Assembly (NCBI GenBank): GCA_050247435.1
Contig: JBFWUF010000004.1
Span: 124,001 to 188,000, forward strand
From: JAJVID01 sp050247435
Lineage (GTDB): Bacteria > Acidobacteriota > Blastocatellia > RBC074
Reading direction: 5' to 3'
Length of the DNA stretch: 64,000 nt
Of this stretch, positions 55,824 to 64,000 are shown piece after piece (positions within the stretch are counted from its first letter, which is position 1; each line of letters starts with the position of its first letter). The notes under the pieces were generated by a model. That model saw only the letters and a program-made list of their open reading frames with translations. It ran no database searches and had not been told where the DNA came from. A program made the translations under genes and the position numbers.

Positions 55824-57587
55824 ATGTGCGGAATTAGCGGCTGTTTTGGCCGTCACTGGAACCCAAAGCAACTCGAAGCGATGGTCGCCGTTCAGCGCCA
55901 TCGCGGCCCCGACGCTGAGGACATCTATCTCGATCCTTCCAAAACCGCCGGGCTGGGACACAATCGCCTGAGCATCATTGACCTTTCGCCCGCTGGCCGC
56001 CAGCCGATGTCGAATCGCGACGGCTCGATCCACATCGTCTTCAACGGCGAGATATACAACTACCTTGAGTTGAGAGCCGAGCTGAGCGATTACGATTACC
56101 GCAGCCGTACCGACACCGAGGTCATACTGGCCGCTTACGAGCGATGGGGCGCGGCCTGTCTGGACAGGCTTTTCGGGATGTTCGCCTTTTTGATCTGGGA
56201 CGAACGCAAACAAACGCTCTTCGCGGCGCGCGACCGATTGGGCGTCAAGCCGCTCTATTACCACATCGGCCCCGACGGCAGACTGCTTGTGGCGAGCGAG
56301 ATCAAGGCCTTGCGCGCGGCTGGAGTCCCCGTCGAACCCGATGATGTGTCGTGGGCGACTTATCTGAATTACGGCCTGAAAGATCATTCCGAGCGAACGT
56401 TCTGGAAAGGCATTCGCGCGCTGCCTGCTGGCCATTGCCTGACCTGGCGAAACGGCGTGACGGGGATCGCGCGCTGGTACGATCTGGCCGAGCGATCAGG
56501 CCAGGAATACGATCCGCGTCCGGTGGAACTGGTTCAGGAAGAATATTTGTCGCTGCTCGCCGACAGTGTGCGCATGCGTTTCCGCTCCGATGTTCCCGTC
56601 GGCGTCAATCTGAGCGGTGGTCTGGATTCATCAATACTGATTGGGTTACTCGCGCTGATCAAATCGGTTCAGGGCGAATCGAGCGAGACTCGCGCGTTCA
56701 CATTCACTTGCGGCGATCCCAGATACGATGAACTTCCGTGGGTGCGGCAGATGCTTGCGCGCACGCGGCATCCGCTCACGGCCAGTCTTATAACGCCTGA
56801 AGAAATCCCTTCGCTGGCGCAGTCGGTTCAGGCCATCGAAGATGAACCCTTCGGCGGCTTGCCGACACTGGCTTACGCGAAACTTTTTGAAGTGGCCCGG
56901 CAACAGGGCGTGATTGTGCTGCTTGACGGCCAGGGGATGGATGAGCAATGGGCCGGATATGATTATTACCTGAACGCGCTCAACGGTGGCGCTGCGGGAG
57001 TCGTTCAGGGGACGAAAGGTTTTCCGGTCAGGCCGGATTGTCTGACGGCGGAATTTCGCGCTATGGCCGAAGCGCTCGATCCGCCGTCGCCGTTCCCCGA
57101 CCGTCTGCGCAATCTGCAATACCGCGACGCCCGATTCACCAAGATCCCCAGAGCATTGCGCTTCAATGACCGCATCTCGATGCGGGCTTCGACCGAACTG
57201 CGCGAGCCGTTCCTCGACCACAGACTCTTCGAGCTTGCCCTGCGGCAACCGCCGCAACGAAAGATCAACAACGGCGCCGTCAAATGGATGTTAAGACAAA
57301 TGACGGCGAAGATGATTCCAGCAGGCGTTGTCGAAACGCCGAAACGCCCCATACAAACGCCCCAGCGCGAATGGCTGCGCGGCCCGTTGAAAGACTGGAC
57401 GCAAAACCGCATTGAGTCCGCGCTGGAACGCTTCGGCGGCTCGTGGCTTGAGAGTGACGCCGTGCGGTCGGCGTGGCGTGGATACTGCCAGGGCGAAAGC
57501 GACAACAGCTTTTACATCTGGCAATGGATCAACCTCGACCTTGTGATGAGCAGTCCGATGGCGGAGAGAGCCACGGTTAAACAGTGA
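55824..57587 (+). CDS. asnB: asparagine synthase-type glutamine amidotransferase
   Basis: A 587-residue two-domain enzyme. The N-terminal glutaminase has Cys2 as nucleophile (MCGISG), RHRGPDAED, GHNRLSIIDL and FNGEIYNY. The C-terminal synthetase has the ATP-binding SGGLDSS (about 258-264), FTCGDPRYDEL, DGQGMDEQWAGYDYY and EPFLDHRLFE. It makes an amide from a carboxylate using glutamine and ATP. In O-antigen and capsule loci such proteins often amidate uronic or nonulosonic acids rather than aspartate, which would fit here. Its stop overlaps the wzt region (GTGA). Confidence 0.92.
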   Translation: MCGISGCFGRHWNPKQLEAMVAVQRHRGPDAEDIYLDPSKTAGLGHNRLSIIDLSPAGRQPMSNRDGSIHIVFNGEIYNYLELRAELSDYDYRSRTDTEVILAAYERWGAACLDRLFGMFAFLIWDERKQTLFAARDRLGVKPLYYHIGPDGRLLVASEIKALRAAGVPVEPDDVSWATYLNYGLKDHSERTFWKGIRALPAGHCLTWRNGVTGIARWYDLAERSGQEYDPRPVELVQEEYLSLLADSVRMRFRSDVPVGVNLSGGLDSSILIGLLALIKSVQGESSETRAFTFTCGDPRYDELPWVRQMLARTRHPLTASLITPEEIPSLAQSVQAIEDEPFGGLPTLAYAKLFEVARQQGVIVLLDGQGMDEQWAGYDYYLNALNGGAAGVVQGTKGFPVRPDCLTAEFRAMAEALDPPSPFPDRLRNLQYRDARFTKIPRALRFNDRISMRASTELREPFLDHRLFELALRQPPQRKINNGAVKWMLRQMTAKMIPAGVVETPKRPIQTPQREWLRGPLKDWTQNRIESALERFGGSWLESDAVRSAWRGYCQGESDNSFYIWQWINLDLVMSSPMAERATVKQ

Positions 57588-57589
57588 TC

Positions 57590-58876
57590 ATGGAAATGAA
57601 GGCCGCCATCCGCGTTGAAACTCTCTCGAAGAAATATCGCCTCGGCGAAAGAAGGCGCGGCTACAAGACGCTGCGCGACACCGTGGCCGAGGCGGTGATG
57701 GCGCCTTTCCGCGCCATCGGCTCCGCCGCGCACCGCAACGGTAAAGAGACTCCATCCAAATCCACCAGCGAAACGTTCTGGGCGTTGAAAGACGTTTCAT
57801 TCGAGGTCGGCAAGGGCGAAGTGATCGGCGTCATCGGGCGCAACGGCGCGGGCAAAAGCACGTTGCTGAAAATCCTCTCGCGCATCACGGAACCCACACA
57901 AGGTTACGCCGACATTCGCGGGCGCATCGGCTCGCTGCTCGAAGTCGGCACGGGCTTTCATCCGGAATTGTCCGGTCGCGAGAACATCTACCTGAACGGC
58001 GCGATCCTGGGCATGCGCCGCGCCGAAATCGAAAACAAGTTCGACGAGATTGTCGCCTTCGCCGAAGTCGAAAAGTTCATTGACACGCCGGTCAAGCATT
58101 ATTCGAGCGGGATGTATCTGCGGCTGGCCTTCGCCGTCGCGGCGCACCTTGATCCCGAAATCCTGCTGGTTGATGAAGTGCTGGCCGTGGGCGACGCCGC
58201 CTTCCAGCGGAAATGCCTGGGCAAGATGAACGATGTCGCGCAACAGGGCCGCACGGTTTTGCTGGTCAGCCACGACATGACCGCCATCGCGCATCTGGCG
58301 TCGCGCTGCGTGCTGCTGGAAAAAGGCCAGGTGGCGCGGATCGGCTCGCCGGAAGAGGTGATCGCTTATTACGCCGGCCAGCAGTCCGCAGAGCAGGTCA
58401 ACCTGCGTGAACGCAACGACCGCACGGGGGACGGCATCATTCGTCTGCACACGCTGCGGTTTTGCGACGCGAATGGCCGCCCCATCGAGCAGGCCGCATC
58501 CGGCGAGCCGCTCAAAATAATCGCCGGTTACACAAGCGATCTCGAAAGTATCAAAGCTGAAGAAATCGTGCTCTACCTTCGGCTGACAGATTCGATGGGG
58601 CATCCGGTGACGGCGCTGGCCACCAGTTTTTGCAAGGTGGAGGAAAACAAAGTCCTGCCGGGCAGCGGCGAACTGACCTGCCACATACCGAGCCTGCTTT
58701 TGACGGAAGAAACTTACGGCGTTGACACCTGGCTGTCTTTTCGCGGCGGCTTGTCCGATTACGTCCTACGCGCGGCGGAGCTGAAGGTGCTGGCCTCCAA
58801 CTTTTTCGGCACCGGCCACTTCCCCGTCAAACGCAAACACGGGCCGGCGATCATTCCCCATCGGTGGTTCGAGTAA
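57590..58876 (+). CDS. wzt: polysaccharide ABC exporter ATPase with substrate-binding tail (Wzt)
   Basis: A 428-residue protein. The nucleotide-binding domain has a loop insertion before Walker A, then GVIGRNGAGKSTLLKIL, SGRENIYLNGAILGM, signature HYSSGMYLRLAFAVA, Walker B ILLVDEVLAVGD and switch LLVSHDM. After about residue 255 a beta-sandwich Wzt-C domain follows (IIRLHTLRFCDANGRPI...IIAGYTSD...LSFRGGLSDYVLRA), which recognises the end-modified glycan before export. A chain-end methyl group is a common export signal, consistent with the methyltransferases here. ATG 57590 is preferred over GTG 57584, which overlaps the asnB stop. Works with wzm at 49728. Confidence 0.92.
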   Translation: MEMKAAIRVETLSKKYRLGERRRGYKTLRDTVAEAVMAPFRAIGSAAHRNGKETPSKSTSETFWALKDVSFEVGKGEVIGVIGRNGAGKSTLLKILSRITEPTQGYADIRGRIGSLLEVGTGFHPELSGRENIYLNGAILGMRRAEIENKFDEIVAFAEVEKFIDTPVKHYSSGMYLRLAFAVAAHLDPEILLVDEVLAVGDAAFQRKCLGKMNDVAQQGRTVLLVSHDMTAIAHLASRCVLLEKGQVARIGSPEEVIAYYAGQQSAEQVNLRERNDRTGDGIIRLHTLRFCDANGRPIEQAASGEPLKIIAGYTSDLESIKAEEIVLYLRLTDSMGHPVTALATSFCKVEENKVLPGSGELTCHIPSLLLTEETYGVDTWLSFRGGLSDYVLRAAELKVLASNFFGTGHFPVKRKHGPAIIPHRWFE

Positions 58877-58878
58877 AA

Positions 58879-59751
58879 ATGGAAAACGCAGCGCCAAACA
58901 GCCTGAACAGCGTGGCCGTGCGCAAGAACGGGCTGGAGTTCAACGTCGCCGTCAATCACCGGATTGATTTCTGGCGCAGGCTTGAGAACAACGTCTGGGA
59001 GCCGGGGACTTTCAAGGTCTTCGACCATTTCCTCGACCGAGACACGACCTACATTGACATCGGCGCCTGGATTGGGCCCACGCTGCTCTACGCCGCGCAA
59101 CGTTCGAAAGCTTCTTATGCCTTCGAGCCGGACCCGGTCGCTTTCGAGGAATTGTCGCGCAACCTGAGGAGCAATGACGAGGCCACGTGGAGACGGCGCA
59201 TTCAAATTTATCATCAGGCGGTAGATCATCAGGCAGGCACACTCCGGCTTGGAAATCCGAGCGGCGGCGGCAACTCGATGACCAGCGTTCTCTTCTCCGG
59301 CGAATCTTCAAGCTGGGAAGTGGAAAAAATCTCGCTTGCGGACTTCTTCGCCGAACACGATCTGCGGGCGGGCAAGGTCTTCGTCAAAATGGACATCGAA
59401 GGCGGCGAGTATCAACTGTTGCCGCATTTGCGCGAACTCTTTTCGCAACCGGATTTGGTTTTATACCTTTCCGTTCATCCATGGCTCCTGGGGCTGCTGG
59501 CGCTAAACCTGCCCGATAAAGCAGACCACTTGCCGTCAAAAATCCGGCGCAGGTTGCTGATCGTCGCTCGCCACCTGCGTTTATTGAGAGCGCTCCCGTT
59601 CCGGCATCTTTACCACGAGAACGGACGCCCGATCAGCCTGACGAAAGAAACCTTGCGCGCAATCGTGTCTGGCAATTTCACCACCACGCTGGTGGCCACT
59701 CACACGCCCTGGGAAGCTTTCGGCGGCAAAGAAACGGCGCAATGCGAGTAG
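58879..59751 (+). CDS. FkbM-family methyltransferase
   Basis: A 290-residue SAM-dependent O-methyltransferase: YIDIGAWIGPTLLYAA (motif I), AFEPDPVAFEEL, QAVDHQAGTLRL, and KVFVKMDIEGGEYQLL, the diagnostic FkbM acidic motif. FkbM enzymes methylate sugar hydroxyls; one placed after wzt may add the terminal methyl read by the Wzt tail. ATG 58879 is two bases after the wzt stop; the upstream frame to GTG 58864 is less likely. The C-terminus overlaps the next gene by 10 nt. Confidence 0.9.
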   Translation: MENAAPNSLNSVAVRKNGLEFNVAVNHRIDFWRRLENNVWEPGTFKVFDHFLDRDTTYIDIGAWIGPTLLYAAQRSKASYAFEPDPVAFEELSRNLRSNDEATWRRRIQIYHQAVDHQAGTLRLGNPSGGGNSMTSVLFSGESSSWEVEKISLADFFAEHDLRAGKVFVKMDIEGGEYQLLPHLRELFSQPDLVLYLSVHPWLLGLLALNLPDKADHLPSKIRRRLLIVARHLRLLRALPFRHLYHENGRPISLTKETLRAIVSGNFTTTLVATHTPWEAFGGKETAQCE

Positions 59752-60779
59752 GGGCCAACCCGGCCAAATCAGAAACCGGCCTCGACGGATACGGGCTTCA
59801 CCGGATCATCGTCCCCGTCTACATCCCGCATCTCGAAGGATATTTCCAACACTCAATCGAGATTTTGCGCATGTGCCTCGAATCGCTGCGCGTCACTGCG
59901 TCGAACAAAGTCGCCGTCACAATCGTTTCAAACGCCTGCGTCCCGGCGGCGATTGAAGAGATGGAACGGCATCTGGACTGGGTGGATCAGTTGGTGTTGA
60001 ACCATCACAATCGCGGGAAGATTGACGCCGTGATCACTGTCGCCAGAGGTTCTTTCGAGTCGCTGATCACAATCACCGATTGCGACGTGCTCTTCAGAGA
60101 CGGATGGATCGAAGCCGTTGAAGATTTATTTCAGACCTTCCCCGAATGCGGCTACGTCTGTCCCTTCCCCAGCCCCGCCGGAGCGTGGCATCACACGTCG
60201 GCCACGTTGCTCGGCGCGTTGGCGAGAGCTGAGCTGAGTTATGAAAAAGTGGTTGACGACCGCGACCTGGATCGGTTCGCGCACAGCATCGGACGGCCCG
60301 ACCTCTTCAAGCCGGAGCACAGAGACGCCCAGTTGATTGTGCGCCGGAACGGCAATGCCGCCTGCGTCGGCGCGGGCCATTTCACCTGCACAATCCGCCG
60401 CGAAACGTTGGCGGGAATGCCCAACGAGCCGTCGCTCAAAGCAATCGAGGGGCTATCGGAATTGCGCTGGCTCGATCTTCCTCCAGACAGCCTGGGCTTC
60501 TGGCGCCTCTCGACCCCGCGAGCCTGGGTCAACCACATGGGCAACATCCCTGAAGAGTGGATGCGCGAAGAGTTGGCCGCATTGATCGAAAAAGGCTTCT
60601 CGGAAACGAACCGTGAGCGCGGGATACCGGCGGCGGAACGAAGATGGACGGGAATGATTCCAATCGTTGTCAGACGAAAGATAGCAAGGTTGATCGAAGT
60701 CTCGCGCCTGCGCGATGCTTTGTATCGAAAGTCATCCGAAAATGTCCGACAAGCTGCCAGCTTGTCGAGGACTTTGTGA
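59742..60779 (+). CDS. glycosyltransferase, GT-A type (family 2-like), repeat-encoded C-terminus
   Basis: A 345-residue protein with a GT-A fold: IIVPVYIPHLEGY start strand, TIVSNACVP, and the metal-binding DxD in LITITDCDVLFRDGW (about residues 109-117). It should transfer a sugar from a nucleotide donor in the cytosol. It overlaps the FkbM gene by 10 nt. The final 12 residues (VRQAASLSRTL and one before) are encoded by the left arm and loop of the palindrome at 60743-60825, so the original end was probably lost. Donor and acceptor unknown. Confidence 0.86.
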   Translation: MRVGANPAKSETGLDGYGLHRIIVPVYIPHLEGYFQHSIEILRMCLESLRVTASNKVAVTIVSNACVPAAIEEMERHLDWVDQLVLNHHNRGKIDAVITVARGSFESLITITDCDVLFRDGWIEAVEDLFQTFPECGYVCPFPSPAGAWHHTSATLLGALARAELSYEKVVDDRDLDRFAHSIGRPDLFKPEHRDAQLIVRRNGNAACVGAGHFTCTIRRETLAGMPNEPSLKAIEGLSELRWLDLPPDSLGFWRLSTPRAWVNHMGNIPEEWMREELAALIEKGFSETNRERGIPAAERRWTGMIPIVVRRKIARLIEVSRLRDALYRKSSENVRQAASLSRTL

Positions 60780-60825
60780 GAAGGTCTTTCCCGGAAGCAA
60801 CGACAAGCTGGCAGCTTGTCAGACA
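60743..60825. repeat. REPIN-like double hairpin (GACAAGCTG type)
   Basis: 25-nt arms 60743-60767 and 60801-60825, one mismatch. Each arm is itself the perfect hairpin GACAAGCTG-C-CAGCTTGTC. The left arm lies within the 3' end of the preceding gene and the right arm ends three bases before the next ATG. Confidence 0.9.
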
Positions 60826-60828
60826 AAG

Positions 60829-62043
60829 ATGAATCAAGTTGACGTCGCGCATCTCAGTTTCAGGCCGCCGTTCGCGCCCGGATCGTACAATCGCCTTGTC
60901 GGAATGCAGATCGAACAGATCACCGGCCTTCGCCAAACGGCGATCTGTTACTGGGATCAGCCAGCGCCGAACGGCGCGCAAACTCACGGCTCGTTGACGC
61001 TGGTTGACGCCAACGGACTCTCGTTGCGGCAAAAGCTTCTTCTCAACCTGCCCGCGAAAACGCTCATGCGGAGATTCAACAACATCACCGACCGGAAGAG
61101 TCTGATCTATCTCTGGCAAGCTTTGAAGATTCTGCCCGAAATCAAACCCAGCGTGATCGTCTGCTACGACACTTACAAATTCGGCCCGCTGCTGCGACGC
61201 GCTGTTGATTGGCCCTGCCGCCTCGTCTTCAGCCAACACGGACTCTCTTATCATTTGACGCCGAATGAAGCCGGGCATCTTTACAGTCTCGATTCGTTCG
61301 ACGCCGTCTGGGCGCTGACGCGGTCGGCGTACCGGTTTGAGCGATACCGCGTGTCGGCTTACGAACCGCTGGTCAAAGTTCTTCCGAACTGGATCAACGT
61401 CGAGGAGTTCAAGCCCGTGTCGGAGTCCGGAAAAAAAGAGCGGCGCGCCAAATGGAAATTGCCCGAAGACAGCCTGATCGTTTTGTGGCTGAGCCGATTG
61501 GTTCCGAAAAAGGGCGCCCACGCCATTCTCGAATCGTGGCTGAAGATCAAGCGGGAAATCCCGAACGCATTTTTGTGGATCGTCGGAGGCGGGGATCACA
61601 AATACGAAAGCTATCTCAAGGGCATCGTTAAGAATCTCGCCATCGAAGATTCGGTTCGCATTCAGGGCGCGGTCGCTCCCGAACAGACTGTCTTCTGCTA
61701 TCAGGCCTCCGATCTTTACGTCTTCCCTACGCTCTTCAGCGGCGAGGGCTTCGGCCTGTCGCTGCTCGAAGCGATGGCCTGCGGCCTTCCCTGCGTCGCG
61801 TCGGATCACGTCGTCCTGCAGGAATTGTATCCGGGCGATGCGGTTTCGCTCGTGCCGGACGCGAATATCGCCGGAGCCTTCGTCGAACCGATAGTCAATC
61901 TGCTGCGCGACGCCAAATCGCGTTCGTGGATGGGTAATGCGGCGAGGGAGTTCGTCGAGGAGAATTACAATCACAAAAAGGCGTTGCGCGAAGTCGAGGA
62001 GTTTTATCGCGAGCAGATCAGTTTAGCGGGAGGCGTGAGGTGA
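60829..62043 (+). CDS. glycosyltransferase family 4-like
   Basis: A 404-residue GT-B retaining glycosyltransferase. N-terminal half: VDVAHLSFRPPFAPGSYNRLVG and a central VFSQHGLSYHL. The donor-binding half shows VLWLSRLVPKKGAHAIL, LWIVGGGD, and FSGEGFGLSLLEAMACGLPCVAS with the E-x7-E motif of family 4. The chosen start ATG 60829 (MNQVDVAHLS) directly follows a palindrome; upstream codons in the same frame are only repeat sequence. Its stop overlaps the next gene's GTG (GTGA at 62040-62043). Confidence 0.91.
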   Translation: MNQVDVAHLSFRPPFAPGSYNRLVGMQIEQITGLRQTAICYWDQPAPNGAQTHGSLTLVDANGLSLRQKLLLNLPAKTLMRRFNNITDRKSLIYLWQALKILPEIKPSVIVCYDTYKFGPLLRRAVDWPCRLVFSQHGLSYHLTPNEAGHLYSLDSFDAVWALTRSAYRFERYRVSAYEPLVKVLPNWINVEEFKPVSESGKKERRAKWKLPEDSLIVLWLSRLVPKKGAHAILESWLKIKREIPNAFLWIVGGGDHKYESYLKGIVKNLAIEDSVRIQGAVAPEQTVFCYQASDLYVFPTLFSGEGFGLSLLEAMACGLPCVASDHVVLQELYPGDAVSLVPDANIAGAFVEPIVNLLRDAKSRSWMGNAAREFVEENYNHKKALREVEEFYREQISLAGGVR

Positions 62044-63467
62044 GTCTGGTCTTGTTGATTCCCGACGGCGTGGGCGCGCGAAACTTCCTGATCGGCCCGT
62101 TCCTGCGGCTGGCTTGCGAAAACTGGACGACGCACGTTTTTCACAATATCCCGGAAGACCATCTCACGGCTTATGCCAACGGCTTGAGCGAAAAGACTCA
62201 CTGGCGCGAGTTCGACGCCTACCGCGAAACGCCGGTCTCGGCAACGCTGCGGTATTCATTGAACTACGCGCATATGCATTGGGGCGACACGCAGGCGATG
62301 CGTTACATCCGCAGCCTGCCCGTCAACGGATCGTGGCGCAGGCGCGCGGTGCAATACGCCTCGCGATTGACGGGGCGAGTGGCGGCGACCCGCGCAGGGA
62401 TAAAAACGCTGGATCACCTGCTCTGCCAGACTGCCGGGCGACAACCTGAGGTCGAGCGATACCGCGAGATTCTTCAACAGATCAAACCGCAAATAATCTT
62501 CTGCTCGCATCAACGGCCTCCGGTTATTCTTCCACTCGTGCTGGCCGCGCGAAGCTTGGGCATTTCGACCTCAACGTTCATCTTCAGTTGGGATAACCTG
62601 AGCAGCAAAGGCCGCATCGCCGCGCCGTTCGATCATTACCTGGTTTGGAGCGAGCACATGCGCGACGAACTGTTGCGGTTTTACCCAGACGTATCAGCCG
62701 AGCGAATTCATGTAGTCGGCACGCCGCAATTCGATCCTTACGCAGATCAGAGCCTGCTCTGGCCGCGCGAAGAATTCTTTGCGCGCATCGGCGCCGACGC
62801 GTCACGCCCGTTGATCTGTTATTCGGGCGGCGACGAAATGACAGCGCCCGAAGACCACCTGCACATTCGCGCGTTGATGGAACTGATCCGCGAAGGCCGC
62901 GTCAAAAACAATCCGCAAGTCATCCTGCGCCCCGCTCCGGTTGACGACGGAAGCAGGTACGAAGCGGTTCGCCGCGATTTCCCCGAACTGATTTACGCGC
63001 GGCCCGCCTGGATACACACGACTCCCGGCGAATGGTCGCGCGTCATCCCGTCGCGCGATGACGCGCAGTTCCTGGCCAATCTGACGCGACACGCCGACGT
63101 GAACGTGAATCTTGCTTCGACGATGACGCTCGATTTCGCCATCCACGACCGCCCGGTGGTCAACATCGCCTTCGACATCGCCGACCCACCGCCGCTCGGA
63201 AAACCGCTCTGGGATTTTTATTACCGCTTCGAACATTACCAGCCGGTGGTCAAAATTGGCGCGGCCAGATTCGCGCGGTCGCGCGATGAACTGGCGGAAC
63301 ACGTCAACGCTTATCTTGATGACCCATCGCTGGATCGCGAGGCTCGGCGACAACTGGTCAATCTGCAAATCAGTGTTCCAATCGGCCAGTCTAGCCGGAA
63401 GATCATCGAAGTTCTGAAACAAGTCAGCAGTGCGTCGAGGGAGCCGAAAGACTCGTTATTGAAATGA
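62040..63467 (+). CDS. GT-B-like glycan/glycerophosphotransferase-related protein
   Basis: A 475-residue protein, probably GT-B fold and resembling CDP-glycerol glycerophosphotransferase-like and UDP-sugar transferases. Seen: LVLLIPDGVGARNFLIGPFLRLA, IIFCSHQRPPVILPLVLAA, FIFSWDNLSSKGRIAA, DHYLVWSEHMRDELL, VVGTPQFDPY, ILRPAPVDDGSRYE, and VNLASTMTLDFAIHDRPVVNIAFD. The order (start strand, acceptor half, VVGTPQFDPY hinge, donor half) is typical, but the exact activity is unclear. The start is GTG 62040 with GGGAGG six bases upstream, overlapping the previous stop. Confidence 0.78.
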   Translation: MSLVLLIPDGVGARNFLIGPFLRLACENWTTHVFHNIPEDHLTAYANGLSEKTHWREFDAYRETPVSATLRYSLNYAHMHWGDTQAMRYIRSLPVNGSWRRRAVQYASRLTGRVAATRAGIKTLDHLLCQTAGRQPEVERYREILQQIKPQIIFCSHQRPPVILPLVLAARSLGISTSTFIFSWDNLSSKGRIAAPFDHYLVWSEHMRDELLRFYPDVSAERIHVVGTPQFDPYADQSLLWPREEFFARIGADASRPLICYSGGDEMTAPEDHLHIRALMELIREGRVKNNPQVILRPAPVDDGSRYEAVRRDFPELIYARPAWIHTTPGEWSRVIPSRDDAQFLANLTRHADVNVNLASTMTLDFAIHDRPVVNIAFDIADPPPLGKPLWDFYYRFEHYQPVVKIGAARFARSRDELAEHVNAYLDDPSLDREARRQLVNLQISVPIGQSSRKIIEVLKQVSSASREPKDSLLK

Positions 63468-63487
63468 AATTCCATAGCAATTTTTCT

Positions 63488-63647
63488 CTAGCCCAGCGAT
63501 TCATCGCTGGGAATTAGATCGTCAAACATCATCCAACCCGATTCATCGGGCTTTCAAAAAGCTTTAGCTGAAGCTGGTTGCAAAGCCCGATGAATCGGGC
63601 TGAATAACCGGCTCGCTCCTTTTCCCAGCGATGAATCGCTGGGCTAG
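63488..63647. repeat. two nested REPIN-like palindromes
   Basis: Outer arms 63488-63512 and 63623-63647, 25 bp, perfect. Inner arms 63537-63554 and 63582-63599, 18 bp, perfect. All four arms are also hairpins around the same core: CCCAGC-GATTCATC-GCTGGG outside and CCC-GATTCATC-GGG inside. A small AGCTT/AAGCT stem lies at the centre. It fills most of the spacer before the last gene. Confidence 0.92.
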
Positions 63648-63666
63648 GGAAAAGCGACTGTGCCAA

Positions 63667-64000
63667 ATGCACATCTGTTTCATCTGTAACGAATACCCGC
63701 CGGGCCGCCACGGCGGCGTCGGCAGCTTCACTCAAACACTCGGACGCGCGCTCACCCGCAACGGATGCCGCGTGACGGTTGTCGGCGTTTATCCGATTGA
63801 AAAGACGATCAGAGAAAACGACGAAGGCGTCGCGGTCATTCGCCTGCCTCACGCCGGCGTTCGGGGAGCGGGCTACATCGTCAACGGGCGCAGGCTGGCG
63901 AGCGAGTTGGAAGCGTTGAACCGCCAGCATCCGATTGACGTGATTGACGGCCCTGAACTTTCTTTCGCCAACATCCGATTGAACGGCTCGATGGCGAAAG
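63667..64000 (+). CDS. glycosyltransferase family 4-like, N-terminal part, cut by window edge
   Basis: The first 111 codons of a GT-B glycosyltransferase: MHICFICNEYPPGRHGGVGSF is the classic family 4 opening with the GGVGxF donor/acceptor loop, followed by LGRALTRNGCRVTVVGVYP and IDVIDGPELSFA. The rest lies beyond the window. No clear ribosome site precedes ATG 63667, which follows the nested palindromes by 19 bp. Confidence 0.88.
   Translation, partial: MHICFICNEYPPGRHGGVGSFTQTLGRALTRNGCRVTVVGVYPIEKTIRENDEGVAVIRLPHAGVRGAGYIVNGRRLASELEALNRQHPIDVIDGPELSFANIRLNGSMAK

Overview
The window is one contig piece (with a single 10-N scaffold gap at 17595-17604) of a moderately GC-rich bacterium. Several traits point to Acidobacteriota, most likely the Blastocatellia: five tandem FtsX/MacB-type permeases of the acidobacterial duplicated permease (ADOP) class, an Oar-like TonB-dependent receptor with an N-terminal carboxypeptidase-regulatory domain, two Uma2 nucleases, several sulfatases, and intergenic spacers full of palindromes. 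No rRNA, tRNA, CRISPR array, prophage or transposase gene was found.

Layout. 1-15173, minus strand: an export region with an HlyD/MacA-type adaptor, a MacB-type ATPase and five ADOP permeases. A sulfatase sits between two permeases and a divergent Uma2 gene between two others. 15462-17419: a membrane-anchored TlpA-like thioredoxin and a secreted serpin. 17687-21640, minus strand: an unusual four-gene set (acyl-CoA dehydrogenase-like flavoprotein, cytosolic PhnD-like binding protein, TusA-like/ferritin-like diiron fusion, NUDIX hydrolase). 21897-25712: an Smr protein, 1-pyrroline-5-carboxylate dehydrogenase, a second Uma2 protein and a tandem thioredoxin-domain protein. 26185-28500: a 771-residue orphan gene of different composition, with a possible JAMM-like metal site.

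28789-42836 looks like a sugar-utilisation locus: IclR regulator with a good sigma70-type promoter, TonB-dependent receptor, two Gfo/Idh/MocA oxidoreductases, secreted beta-propeller, Tat-exported amidohydrolase, hexuronate-type MFS transporter, two secreted sulfatases and a small secreted protein. Desulfation outside, uptake, then oxidation of an acidic or sulfated sugar is the likely job. 42959-44981, minus strand, is the methionine-salvage operon mtnB-mtnD-mtnC. 45743-49270 encodes a 1175-residue secreted PKD/IPT-domain protein with a polyglycine hinge.

49329-64000 opens with a back-to-back terminator and promoter, followed by a surface-glycan locus. It holds an ABC-2 permease (Wzm type), the nonulosonic (sialic-type) acid genes neuB-neuC-neuA, two methyltransferases, an asparagine-synthase-type amidotransferase, a Wzt ATPase with sugar-binding tail, an FkbM methyltransferase, and four glycosyltransferase-like genes (the last cut by the window edge).

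The most striking feature is spread over the whole window: many spacers carry a long inverted repeat. One class is REPIN-like, with two hairpins that are also complementary to each other; it includes a 76-bp perfect palindrome and a pair of copies with matched base changes in both arms. The other class has arms built from short repeated words, in one case strictly 7 nt. Several copies run into the 3' ends of genes (neuC, neuA, a glycosyltransferase) and encode their C-termini.
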